NCBI GenBank assembly: GCA_947074335.1
Contig: CAMTPG010000019.1
Location: 1 to 15,845, forward strand
Reading direction: 5' to 3'
Length of the DNA stretch: 15,845 bases
Origin: an uncultured Parabacteroides sp.
GTDB taxonomy: Bacteria; Bacteroidota; Bacteroidia; Bacteroidales; Tannerellaceae
Numbering within the stretch: the stretch's first letter is position 1; each line of letters begins with the position of its first letter. A model generated the notes under the pieces. That model did no database searches. It was given only the letters and a program-made list of their open reading frames with translations, and was not told the origin of the DNA. Shown in pieces: positions 1-6,446 of the stretch. The position numbers were made by a program, and so were the translations under genes.

Positions 1-525
1 ACTGTCGGTGCCGGTAATCATGCCGCCGCTCAGCAGGTTGTTGTTTTTATCATAGTAATACCGGAACGATTCGTTGATGTTATTGCCGGTAGTCTGATAA
101 GCCGATGTCAGATAGCCGCGGGTCGAATACTGAAATTCGTATCCGTAGGTTTCGTACAATCCCGAAAGCGACTCCACATAACCCATTACATTGCGTTGCA
201 GCGTGAGTGTATTGTCGGGCTGATTGATGATATCGGGATTATTTGTGGTCGAGACAGTCAGCTCGATTTCGCGCGGATTATAGCTGAAATTGTATGTTTT
301 AATCAGTGCCGAATAAGTGCTGGTAATGGTTACCGACTCCATTTTCCGGCTGGTGTAGGTAAAGGCATAGCTCCAGGTATAACGACTGCCGTCGATTTCG
401 GTCGTGTAATCGATTGTCGAGATCAAATCGTGGCGTGGTTTTTCATCGCCGCCGTCGCACGAAGATAAAGTGATAAATAGCAATGCACTGATGCAGAGCA
501 TGGCCCGGAATAGCAGATTTTTCAT
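1..525 (-). CDS. Putative lipoprotein, N-terminal 175 codons (C-terminus outside window)
   Basis: An uninterrupted minus-strand frame starts at ATG 525 and is still open at base 1, so this is the N-terminal part of a longer gene. The protein begins MKNLLFRAMLCISALLFITL and continues to SSC. That is a basic start, a hydrophobic segment and a lipobox L-S-S-C with the lipidated Cys at residue 23, as expected for a signal peptidase II lipoprotein. The following CDGGDE stretch is acidic and flexible, like the surface-export signals of many Bacteroidota lipoproteins. The mature part is rich in Tyr, Thr, Ser and Asn with alternating aromatic residues (for example YSTRGYLTSAYQ and FRYYYDKNNNLLSG), which suggests repeated beta-hairpins of the YD or DUF4595-like kind. 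I do not recognise a specific function. It is transcribed divergently from purL, so the two are not in one operon. The lipoprotein call is solid; the family is a guess. Confidence 0.82.
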   Translation of the reverse strand, partial: MKNLLFRAMLCISALLFITLSSCDGGDEKPRHDLISTIDYTTEIDGSRYTWSYAFTYTSRKMESVTITSTYSALIKTYNFSYNPREIELTVSTTNNPDIINQPDNTLTLQRNVMGYVESLSGLYETYGYEFQYSTRGYLTSAYQTTGNNINESFRYYYDKNNNLLSGGMITGTDS

Positions 526-742
526 ACCCGAAGATGTGGCTGTTTATGGATTCTGTTTATTGTTAAAACAGAGGGTTGATTAGATTGTTTAACAATTTGA
601 TGTTAAAAAGCGGGGTATAACCGCGGTTTGCGGGCTGTTTTTAACGTGTTTTTATCTAAAAATACGACTGTTAGATTCCTATCTCCTTTATAATTGTTAT
701 CTTTGCACTCTATTAATGGAATTCAATTAATAAATCAACAAT
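526..742. other. Divergent intergenic region between lipoprotein gene and purL
   Basis: These 217 bases separate two divergent genes and must carry both promoters. Besides the purL -7 element I see several short inverted repeats: TCTGTTT (552-558) with AAACAGA (566-572), and ATTGTT-T-AACAAT (584-596). CCGC (621-624) with GCGG (630-633) is followed by a T-rich run. TGTTAAAA occurs twice, at 561-568 and 601-608. I could not identify a TAnnTTTG element for the minus-strand lipoprotein gene. No small ORF here is convincing. Confidence 0.5.
698..705 (+). promoter_or_regulatory. Candidate purL promoter, -7 element
   Basis: TATCTTTG at 698-705 matches the Bacteroidota -7 consensus TAnnTTTG exactly, 37 bases before the purL ATG. 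No clear TTTG -33 box is visible at the expected distance; TTAG at 671-674 is the nearest and is poor. A transcript would start around 710-715, giving a leader of about 30 bases. Just there, TATTAAT (711-717) and ATTAATA (726-732) form a 7-bp A/T-only inverted repeat that could be an operator or a weak hairpin. No longer leader is available for a riboswitch. Confidence 0.6.
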
Positions 743-3700
743 ATGATTCTATTCTTTCAATCTCCAACGAAGACCGTGCTGGCTGTTGAGGCTGCGCATG
801 CTTTCTCTCCGGAAGATATCAAAAAATTGGTTTGGTTATTTAGTGAGGCAACCCCTGTAGAAGCTGAAGAGCTGAAAGGTTGGTATGTAGGTCCGCGTCG
901 GGAAATGATTACTCCCTGGAGTACCAATGCGGTAGAAATTACCCAGAACATGGGCTTAACCGGAATTACACGTATCGAAGAGTATTTCCCCGTAAAGTCT
1001 GAAAACGCCGAACACGATCCGATGTTGCAACGCATCTACAACGGATTGGATCAAAAGCTTTTTACCATTAGTAAACAACCCGACGAAATTTTGTATATCG
1101 ACGATCTGCAGGCCTATAATCTGCAGGAGGGACTGGCACTGAGTCAGGAAGAGATCGACTATCTGAATGAAGTAAGCGAAAAACTGGCACGTAAGCTCAC
1201 CGACAGTGAGGTGTTCGGTTTCTCTCAGGTAAACTCTGAGCACTGTCGTCATAAAATTTTTGGCGGCGTATTCGTGATCGACGGGGAAGAGAAAGAAAGT
1301 TCTCTGTTCAATCTGATCAAGAAAACATCGGCCGAGAATCCGAATAAACTGGTTTCGGCCTATAAAGATAATGTGGCTTTCAATGAAGGTCCGGTGGTAG
1401 AACAGTTTGCACCCGCAAGTGGCGACAAACCCGATTTCTATCAGGTGAAAGACATTAAAACCGTGATTTCGCTGAAAGCCGAAACACACAACTTCCCTAC
1501 AACCGTTGAGCCTTTCAACGGCGCGGCTACCGGAACGGGTGGCGAGATTCGCGACCGTCTGGGCGGAGGTAAAGCTTCGTTGCCGATTGCGGGAACAGCG
1601 GTGTATATGACTTCGTATCCACGTACCGAAGAGGCCCGCGAATGGGAGAAAATTCTCGATCCGCGTCCGTGGCTGTATCAGACTCCGGCTCAGATCCTGA
1701 TCAAAGCATCTAATGGTGCTTCCGATTTCGGCAACAAATTCGGTCAGCCGCTGATCTGTGGTTCGGTGCTGACATTCGAACATACCGAGAATCAGAAGAA
1801 ATATGCTTACGACAAAGTAATCATGCTTGCCGGCGGTGTAGGTTACGGTAAATTGTGCGATGCACTGAAAGGTACTCCCGAACCGGGCGAAAAAGTGGTT
1901 CTTCTGGGTGGCGATAATTATCGTATCGGTATGGGCGGCGGCGCCGTATCTTCTGTAAATACAGGTCAGTATGCCAGCGGTATCGAACTGAATGCCGTGC
2001 AGCGTGCCAATCCGGAGATGCAGAAACGTGCAGCTAACGTGATCCGTGCCATTGCCGAAGCAGACGAAAATCCGATTATTTCGATTCACGACCACGGCGC
2101 AGGCGGTCACCTGAACTGTTTATCAGAACTGGTGGAAGCTACCGGCGGACGTATTGATATGAGCCAGCTGCCTGTTGGCGATCCTACACTTTCGGCCAAA
2201 GAGATTGTGGGTAACGAAAGTCAGGAGCGTATGGGCTTGCTGATGAAAGAAAAAGATGTAGAGCGTGTACGCCGTATCGCCGAGCGCGAGCGTTCGCCGA
2301 TGTATGTGGTGGGTGAAACGACCAACGACATGAAGTTTGTTTTCGAACAGGCTGACGGTAAAAAACCGATCGACATCAAACTGGAATATATGTTTGGTAA
2401 ACCGCCGCGTACAGTAATGACCGACTCTACGGTAGAAGAACATTTTGCACCGGTTGTTTACAAAACATCCGAATTGCATCACTATCTGGAAAATGTACTG
2501 CAGCTTGAAGCCGTGGCTTGTAAAGACTGGTTGACCAACAAGGTAGACCGTTCGGTTACCGGTAAAGTGGCGCGCCAGCAGTGTCAGGGCGAATTGCAGT
2601 TGCCGTTGAGCGACCTCGGAGCCGTTGCGCTCGATTATCGCGGCAATGCAGGTATCGCTACTTCAATCGGTCATGCACCGCAGGTGGCGCTGGTTGATCC
2701 GGCTGCCGGTTCTGTGATGGCCATTGCCGAATCACTGACAAATATCGTTTTCGCTCCGCTGGCTGATCAGCTCGACGGCGTTTCGCTGAGTGCCAACTGG
2801 ATGTGGCCCTGTCGTAACGAAGGCGAAGATGCCCGTCTGTACAATGCGGTAGAGGCTGCTTCTGATTTTGCCTGCTCACTGGGAATCAATATCCCGACAG
2901 GTAAAGATTCGTTGTCGATGACTCAGAAGTATGGCGATGATAAAGTAATCGCTCCGGGTACGGTGATTATCTCGGCAGGTGCCGAAGTAAGCGATGTGAA
3001 GAAAATCGTTTCGCCCGTACTGGCTCACGATAAAAACAGTGCGGTATATTATATCGATTTCTCATTCGATAGCATGAAGCTGGGCGGTTCTGCTTTTGCA
3101 CAGATTTTAAATAAACTGGGCGATGAGGTGCCAACCGTGAAAGATGCCGAATATTTCCGCGATGCGTTTAATGCCGTTCAGGAGGCGATCGAAAAGAATC
3201 TGATTCTTGCCGGTCACGATATTTCGGCCGGTGGTATGATTACCGCTTTGCTCGAAATGTGTTTTGCCAATGTGGAAGGCGGTCTGGAGGTAAATCTGGA
3301 TGCGTTGTCTGAGCAGGATATCGTGAAGATTCTGTTTGCCGAAAATCCGGGTATTCTGGTACAGGTGAAAGAGAAGAAAGCGTTCGAAACTCTGATGAAC
3401 GAAGCGGGTGTGGGATTTGCAGTAATTGCCAAACCAACTACCGAGCGTCATATTCTGGTAACCAAAGGCGATGCACAGTATCATTTCGGTATTGATTATA
3501 TGCGCGATGTATGGTACGAATCATCTTACAAACTGGATATCAAACAGAGTGGCAATGTTTGTGCGGGCAACCGTTTTGAAAACTACAAAATGCAGCCGCT
3601 CGAATTCAAATACAATAAAAACTTCACCGGTAAACTCAGCTCGTACGGCCTGACCGCCGATCGTAAATCGGCCAGCGGCATTAAAGCGGCTGTGATTCGC

Positions 3701-4435
3701 GAAAAAGGCAGCCAGTGTGAACGTGAAACGGCTTATGCTTTGTATCTGGCCGGTTTCGATGTGAAGGATGTACATATGACTGACCTGGCTTCGGGTCGCG
3801 AAACACTCGAAGATGTGAACTTCGTGGTTTACTCGGGTGGTTTCTCTAACTCGGATGTACTGGGTTCTGCCAAAGGCTGGGCCGGCGGTTTCTTCTTCAA
3901 TGAGAAGGCTAAAAAAGCACTCGATAACTTCTATGCGCGTCCCGATACACTGAGTATGGGTATTTGCAACGGCTGTCAGTTGATGGCTGAACTGGGTGTG
4001 ATTTATCCGGAACACGATCAGAAACACAAGATGCTTCATAATGATTCGCATAAATTCGAATCGAACTTCGTATCGCTCGAAATCCCGAAAAATAATTCGG
4101 TCATGTTCGGCTCGCTGAGCGGATCAAAACTGGGTATCTGGGTGGCTCACGGTGAAGGTAAATTTGCATTCCCTTACAAAGAGGAAGATTACCACATTGT
4201 GGCTAAATACAACTACGAAGGTTATCCGGCTAATCCGAACGGTTCGCCCTGGTCGGTTGCCGGTGTATGTTCTGCCGACGGTCGTCATCTGGCGATGATG
4301 CCGCACCCTGAACGCGCCATCTTCCCGTGGCAGTGTGGTTACTATCCTGCCGATCGCAAAGTGACCGACGAGGTTACTCCGTGGATCGAAGGTTTTGTAA
4401 ATGCACGCAAATGGGTTGAAGCCAATAAAAAATAA
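743..4435 (+). CDS. purL: Phosphoribosylformylglycinamidine synthase (FGAM synthase), large single-chain form
   Basis: PurL performs the fourth step of de novo purine synthesis in the cytoplasm: FGAR + ATP + glutamine give FGAM + ADP + Pi + glutamate. At 1230 residues it is the large type, which fuses the PurL synthase core and the PurQ glutaminase in one chain (the E. coli enzyme is nearly 1300). Visible motifs are GFSQVNSEHCRHK near residues 159-171, the catalytic-loop signature KAETHNFPTTVEPFNGAATG near 245-264 followed by a glycine-rich GTGGEIRDRLGGGKAS, and DHGAGGHLNCLSE in the first synthase half. NIPTGKDSLSM is in the second half. The C-terminal class I glutaminase has its nucleophile Cys1075 in MGICNGCQLM and His1188/Glu1190 in PHPERA. 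All catalytic parts are present and I see no frame break. ATG 743 gives the MILFFQSPTK start typical of Bacteroidota PurL. It stands alone between its own promoter and terminator, with no other purine gene nearby. Confidence 0.97.
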   Translation: MILFFQSPTKTVLAVEAAHAFSPEDIKKLVWLFSEATPVEAEELKGWYVGPRREMITPWSTNAVEITQNMGLTGITRIEEYFPVKSENAEHDPMLQRIYNGLDQKLFTISKQPDEILYIDDLQAYNLQEGLALSQEEIDYLNEVSEKLARKLTDSEVFGFSQVNSEHCRHKIFGGVFVIDGEEKESSLFNLIKKTSAENPNKLVSAYKDNVAFNEGPVVEQFAPASGDKPDFYQVKDIKTVISLKAETHNFPTTVEPFNGAATGTGGEIRDRLGGGKASLPIAGTAVYMTSYPRTEEAREWEKILDPRPWLYQTPAQILIKASNGASDFGNKFGQPLICGSVLTFEHTENQKKYAYDKVIMLAGGVGYGKLCDALKGTPEPGEKVVLLGGDNYRIGMGGGAVSSVNTGQYASGIELNAVQRANPEMQKRAANVIRAIAEADENPIISIHDHGAGGHLNCLSELVEATGGRIDMSQLPVGDPTLSAKEIVGNESQERMGLLMKEKDVERVRRIAERERSPMYVVGETTNDMKFVFEQADGKKPIDIKLEYMFGKPPRTVMTDSTVEEHFAPVVYKTSELHHYLENVLQLEAVACKDWLTNKVDRSVTGKVARQQCQGELQLPLSDLGAVALDYRGNAGIATSIGHAPQVALVDPAAGSVMAIAESLTNIVFAPLADQLDGVSLSANWMWPCRNEGEDARLYNAVEAASDFACSLGINIPTGKDSLSMTQKYGDDKVIAPGTVIISAGAEVSDVKKIVSPVLAHDKNSAVYYIDFSFDSMKLGGSAFAQILNKLGDEVPTVKDAEYFRDAFNAVQEAIEKNLILAGHDISAGGMITALLEMCFANVEGGLEVNLDALSEQDIVKILFAENPGILVQVKEKKAFETLMNEAGVGFAVIAKPTTERHILVTKGDAQYHFGIDYMRDVWYESSYKLDIKQSGNVCAGNRFENYKMQPLEFKYNKNFTGKLSSYGLTADRKSASGIKAAVIREKGSQCERETAYALYLAGFDVKDVHMTDLASGRETLEDVNFVVYSGGFSNSDVLGSAKGWAGGFFFNEKAKKALDNFYARPDTLSMGICNGCQLMAELGVIYPEHDQKHKMLHNDSHKFESNFVSLEIPKNNSVMFGSLSGSKLGIWVAHGEGKFAFPYKEEDYHIVAKYNYEGYPANPNGSPWSVAGVCSADGRHLAMMPHPERAIFPWQCGYYPADRKVTDEVTPWIEGFVNARKWVEANKK

Positions 4436-4457
4436 ATCGCAGATTTATAATTCATAT

Positions 4458-4494
4458 AAAGAGGCTGTTCGTTGATCGGACAGTCTCTTTTTTT
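4458..4494 (+). terminator. Intrinsic terminator of purL
   Basis: AAAGAGGCTGTTCG (4458-4471), loop TTGAT (4472-4476) and CGGACAGTCTCTTT (4477-4490) form a 14-bp stem with every position paired, two of them G-T wobbles. A run of T continues to 4494. It lies 23 bases after the purL stop codon. The A tract on the 5' side and the T tract on the 3' side make it a textbook Rho-independent terminator. The same symmetry could act weakly on the minus strand, but no minus-strand gene ends here. Confidence 0.92.
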
Positions 4495-4519
4495 ATGCAT
4501 TGCTATCTGCTCTTTTTTT

Positions 4520-4620
4520 GAAAAGAGAAAGGGTTTGCAAGGCAAATTTTGTCCCTTCATAAAGCATTTTAATTCCCTTATGAAGGGATTAAAATGCCCT
4601 TGCGAAGTGTTTTTCTTTTG
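4520..4620. repeat. 101-base imperfect inverted repeat with two alternative folds
   Basis: The left arm (4520-4562) and right arm (4578-4620) are each 43 bases and pair around a 15-base loop. The inner ten bases, CCCTTCATAA (4553-4562) and TTATGAAGGG (4578-4587), are perfect. The next segments pair through TTTGCAAGG (4534-4542) with CCTTGCGAA (4598-4606), and the outer part through AAAAGA (4521-4526) with TCTTTT (4614-4619). A second fold competes: GCATTTTAATTCCC (4564-4577) pairs with GGGATTAAAATGC (4585-4597), one bulged base, tight loop of about seven bases. It sits after the purL terminator, so it is not needed to end that transcript. It could be a dispersed palindromic element, a small structured RNA or a leader structure of the porin transcript. 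I cannot tell whether copies exist elsewhere. Confidence 0.7.
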
Positions 4621-4650
4621 TTATTTTCCACTTTCACCGGATATAACCGG

Positions 4651-4668
4651 ATGTTAATTAATTAACAT
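4651..4668. promoter_or_regulatory. Perfect 18-bp palindrome, possible operator
   Basis: ATGTTAATTAATTAACAT reads identically on both strands. It is framed by CCGG on the left (4647-4650) and TCCG on the right (4669-4672), so the symmetry nearly continues with one base out of register. A second CCGG lies 10 bases upstream of the first. The size and two-fold symmetry fit a dimeric DNA-binding protein about 200 bases before the porin start. No regulator gene is present in the window to assign to it. Confidence 0.45.
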
Positions 4669-4781
4669 TCCGTCACTGTTTTAATATCTGATCAAACAAA
4701 TCACTGCTAAATTAGGTTATAATATATGTATATTGTATAATGTTATTAGAATCAGCTTTTTATTAAACGGGCAGAAACAGA

Positions 4782-4810
4782 CTGTAACAGAAATGTAACA
4801 GCTCTGTTTT
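4782..4810 (+). promoter_or_regulatory. Tandem 11-bp-spaced repeats resembling a Pho box
   Basis: CTGTAAC (4782-4788), ATGTAAC (4793-4799) and a degenerate CTGTTTT (4804-4810) follow each other with an exact 11-base period, separated by four-base spacers AGAA and AGCT. TGTAACAG is repeated perfectly at 4783-4790 and 4794-4801. PhoB-type response regulators bind 7-bp CTGTCAT-like direct repeats with 4-bp A/T-rich spacers, the same 11-bp geometry, and they bind immediately upstream of the core promoter, as here. The downstream gene is a phosphate-type porin, which makes phosphate control a reasonable inference. The half-site is not identical to the E. coli consensus and I do not know the Bacteroidota consensus. 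Confidence 0.5.
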
Positions 4811-4824
4811 ATCGATGAAATAAA

Positions 4825-4839
4825 TACTTTGTTAATTTG
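4825..4839 (+). promoter_or_regulatory. Candidate porin promoter, -7 region
   Basis: Two overlapping imperfect -7 elements are present: TACTTTG (4825-4831, one base short of TAnnTTTG) and TTAATTTG (4832-4839, one mismatch). Both lie 30 to 44 bases before the porin ATG. No good -33 TTTG is seen; instead the tandem TGTAAC repeats occupy that position. This is what one expects of an activator-dependent promoter in which the activator replaces the upstream box. Confidence 0.45.
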
Positions 4840-4868
4840 CAATACAAAAAGTGACAAACAAATTTAGA

Positions 4869-6173
4869 ATGAAAATTGGAAAATGGCTGGTGCTGTGTTG
4901 CATGGCACTCGTTCCTTTTCTGGGTAATGCTCAGGAAGCAGCGGAACAAAAGGAGATAAATCAGCTCGATGCTCAGGTTGATTCTTTATCTCAAAAAGTA
5001 GAATGGTTAGATAAAACGGTCAAAGCCCTTAACAAAATCAAAATCACAGGCTATATTCAGGCACAATATCAGTACGGACAGCAGGATGCTTCTTTGAAAG
5101 TGGGCGATAAAAATGAGAATATGGATACCGGTTTTAATCGTATCGGGATTCGTCGCGGCCGACTCAAAGTGGCTTATGATGATGGCATCGGAACCGGTGC
5201 TATTCAGCTCGAAGCCAATGATAAAGGGGTGAGTTTTCGTGATTTATATATAGGTGTTAAAGATCCCTGGAATAAACGCTGCCAGTTGCTGGTGGGTGTG
5301 TTCAATCGCCCTTTCGGTCATGAGATCGGTTATTCTACCAGTACACTCGAATCGCCGGAACGCGCCATGATTATTCAGTATTTTTTTCCTGACGAACGTG
5401 ATGTGGGTGCCATGGTCTCTCTGCGAACCAAAGCGTCGAGTCCGCTGAGTTTTCTTCGCCTCGATGCCGGTCTGTTTGCCGGTAACAGCATCAATCGCGA
5501 AACAGATAATTACAAAGATTTTATCGGGCATCTGAGTGCCAAAAAAGATATTGGCAACTGGGCCAAGTGGGGTTTGGGAGTCTCTTATTATCGGGGTGGC
5601 GTTTACAATCCTACAAATACCTGGTATCAGCTCGAAGGGAAAACCTATGTCGGTGTAAGCAGTGCCGAAGCCGGCTCATTTATGAAGCGCGAATACTTCG
5701 GACTGAATGGCGAATTTTCCTTCAAAAACGGCTGGGGCCGTACTACACTGCGTGCCGAATGGCTGATGGGAACGCAGCCCGGAACAGCGACAAGCAGCCG
5801 GAGCCCGAACAGCGGAAACCGCCCGGAAGATCTGCCGGCCAACAGTTTGTTTAAACGTCCGTTTATGGGTTATTTCGGTTATCTGGTGCAGGATATCGGT
5901 ACCACACCCTTTTCGGCTGTTTTCAAATTTGATGTGTACGATCCGAACACAAAACTGAAAGGCAATCAGATCGGTGTGGATGGCACGCTCACCTCTGCCA
6001 CAGATATCAAAATGAGCACAATCGGGATAGGTGGTTTGTATCATTTTAATAAACATATCCGGTTGCAGGTCTATTACGAAAAGAATTTCAATGAAACCAG
6101 CCGTTTTGTAACCGGCTACGAAAAAGACCGCAAAGACGATGTGCTGACTGTTCGTCTGCAATATAAGTTTTAG
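4869..6173 (+). CDS. Outer-membrane porin, phosphate-selective porin O/P type
   Basis: This 434-residue protein has a signal peptide (basic MKIGKW, hydrophobic core, probable cut after LGNA at residue 21). A short predicted coiled coil follows at about residues 25-54 (EINQLDAQVDSLSQKVEWLD), and the rest is a beta-barrel with alternating residues from IKITGYIQAQYQYG onward. The RIGIRRGRLKVAY segment near residues 91-103 and the C-terminal LTVRLQYKF with a final Phe, the usual outer-membrane assembly signal, fit the OprO/OprP porin family, in which an N-terminal coiled coil is common. The family forms trimeric anion channels; phosphate preference is inferred from the family, since the key arginine/lysine ladder cannot be checked by eye. 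I chose ATG 4869 over GTG 4851 because it puts lysine at residue 2 and gives a normal signal peptide. It is a single-gene unit with its own upstream control region. Confidence 0.88.
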   Translation: MKIGKWLVLCCMALVPFLGNAQEAAEQKEINQLDAQVDSLSQKVEWLDKTVKALNKIKITGYIQAQYQYGQQDASLKVGDKNENMDTGFNRIGIRRGRLKVAYDDGIGTGAIQLEANDKGVSFRDLYIGVKDPWNKRCQLLVGVFNRPFGHEIGYSTSTLESPERAMIIQYFFPDERDVGAMVSLRTKASSPLSFLRLDAGLFAGNSINRETDNYKDFIGHLSAKKDIGNWAKWGLGVSYYRGGVYNPTNTWYQLEGKTYVGVSSAEAGSFMKREYFGLNGEFSFKNGWGRTTLRAEWLMGTQPGTATSSRSPNSGNRPEDLPANSLFKRPFMGYFGYLVQDIGTTPFSAVFKFDVYDPNTKLKGNQIGVDGTLTSATDIKMSTIGIGGLYHFNKHIRLQVYYEKNFNETSRFVTGYEKDRKDDVLTVRLQYKF

Positions 6174-6260
6174 CATTTTTATATAAAACCGAATCTTCTT
6201 TCCGGCAGCTCATTCATTATCCGATAATACCGGAAATCCGATAAAACGGACAATTTAACA

Positions 6261-6294
6261 GGTCGTTATTCTTTTCACGGAATAATGGCCTTTA
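6261..6294 (+). terminator. Possible terminator after the porin gene
   Basis: GGTCGTTATTC (6261-6271), loop TTTTCACG and GAATAATGGCC (6280-6290) form an 11-bp stem with two G-T wobbles, followed by TTTACTTG. It lies 87 bases after the porin stop. The T tail is short and interrupted, so termination may be weak or Rho-assisted. Upstream of it, ATCCGATAA occurs twice as a direct repeat (6219-6227 and 6236-6244), and TTTCCGG (6199-6205) is inverted as CCGGAAA (6230-6236). Confidence 0.5.
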
Positions 6295-6332
6295 CTTGTT
6301 GAAAACTTTTTATTACTTTTCTTTTATAATAC

Positions 6333-6364
6333 TTGGCTGTTCCATTAAGAAATGTGTACTTTTA
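6333..6364 (+). promoter_or_regulatory. Candidate promoter of the dcw operon
   Basis: TTG (6333-6335) and TACTTTTA (6357-6364) are spaced by 21 bases and resemble the Bacteroidota -33 TTTG and -7 TAnnTTTG boxes, with the final G replaced by A. A second, weaker -7-like element, TACTTTAT, follows at 6407-6414. The first would give a leader of about 75 bases before rsmH. TGCTG (6384-6388) and CAGCA (6393-6397) form a small hairpin in that leader. No MraZ-type repeated TGGGN boxes are evident. Confidence 0.4.
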
Positions 6365-6446
6365 CCAGATAATAGGGTAATTCTGCTGCTATCAGCATGG
6401 TAGGGGTACTTTATTTAACAATAGGTTTAACATAGTCGTGAGTGAA

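Larger units (their letters stand above)
4436..4868. other. 433-base gene-free region between purL and the porin gene
   Basis: No believable gene lies here. In order it contains the purL terminator (4458-4494), a 101-base imperfect inverted repeat (4520-4620), two CCGG boxes (4637-4640 and 4647-4650) leading into an 18-bp palindrome (4651-4668), and an AATATA-TG-TATATT inverted repeat (4721-4734) in a very A/T-rich stretch. After these come the tandem TGTAAC repeats (4782-4810) and -7-like elements (4825-4839) just ahead of the porin start. Each main element is listed separately. The region is long for this otherwise compact window. Confidence 0.75.

Noticed and set aside
196..468. A 90-codon plus-strand frame opposite the lipoprotein gene
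   Set aside because: The minus-strand frame with signal peptide and lipobox explains this DNA better; the plus product has no recognisable features.
610..742. A purine riboswitch or PurR operator before purL
   Set aside because: The predicted leader after the -7 element is only about 30 bases, too short for a riboswitch aptamer. I see no known PurR-type palindrome, only an A/T-only 7-bp inverted repeat.
956..2110. A 384-codon open frame on the minus strand inside purL
   Set aside because: It lies wholly antisense to a confidently identified purL. Its product is rich in His, Cys, Arg and Phe without any family motif, as expected of a shadow frame opposite a codon-biased gene.
4472..4657. A 61-codon plus-strand frame after purL
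   Set aside because: It starts inside the terminator loop and runs through the 101-base inverted repeat; codon content follows the hairpin and not a protein.
4851..4853. GTG as the porin start
   Set aside because: It would add six residues (MTNKFR) ahead of a normal signal peptide beginning at ATG 4869; Bacteroidota signal peptides usually start with Met-Lys as the latter does.
5567..5854. A 95-codon plus-strand frame within the porin gene
   Set aside because: It is out of frame with a clear outer-membrane porin and has no start context of its own.
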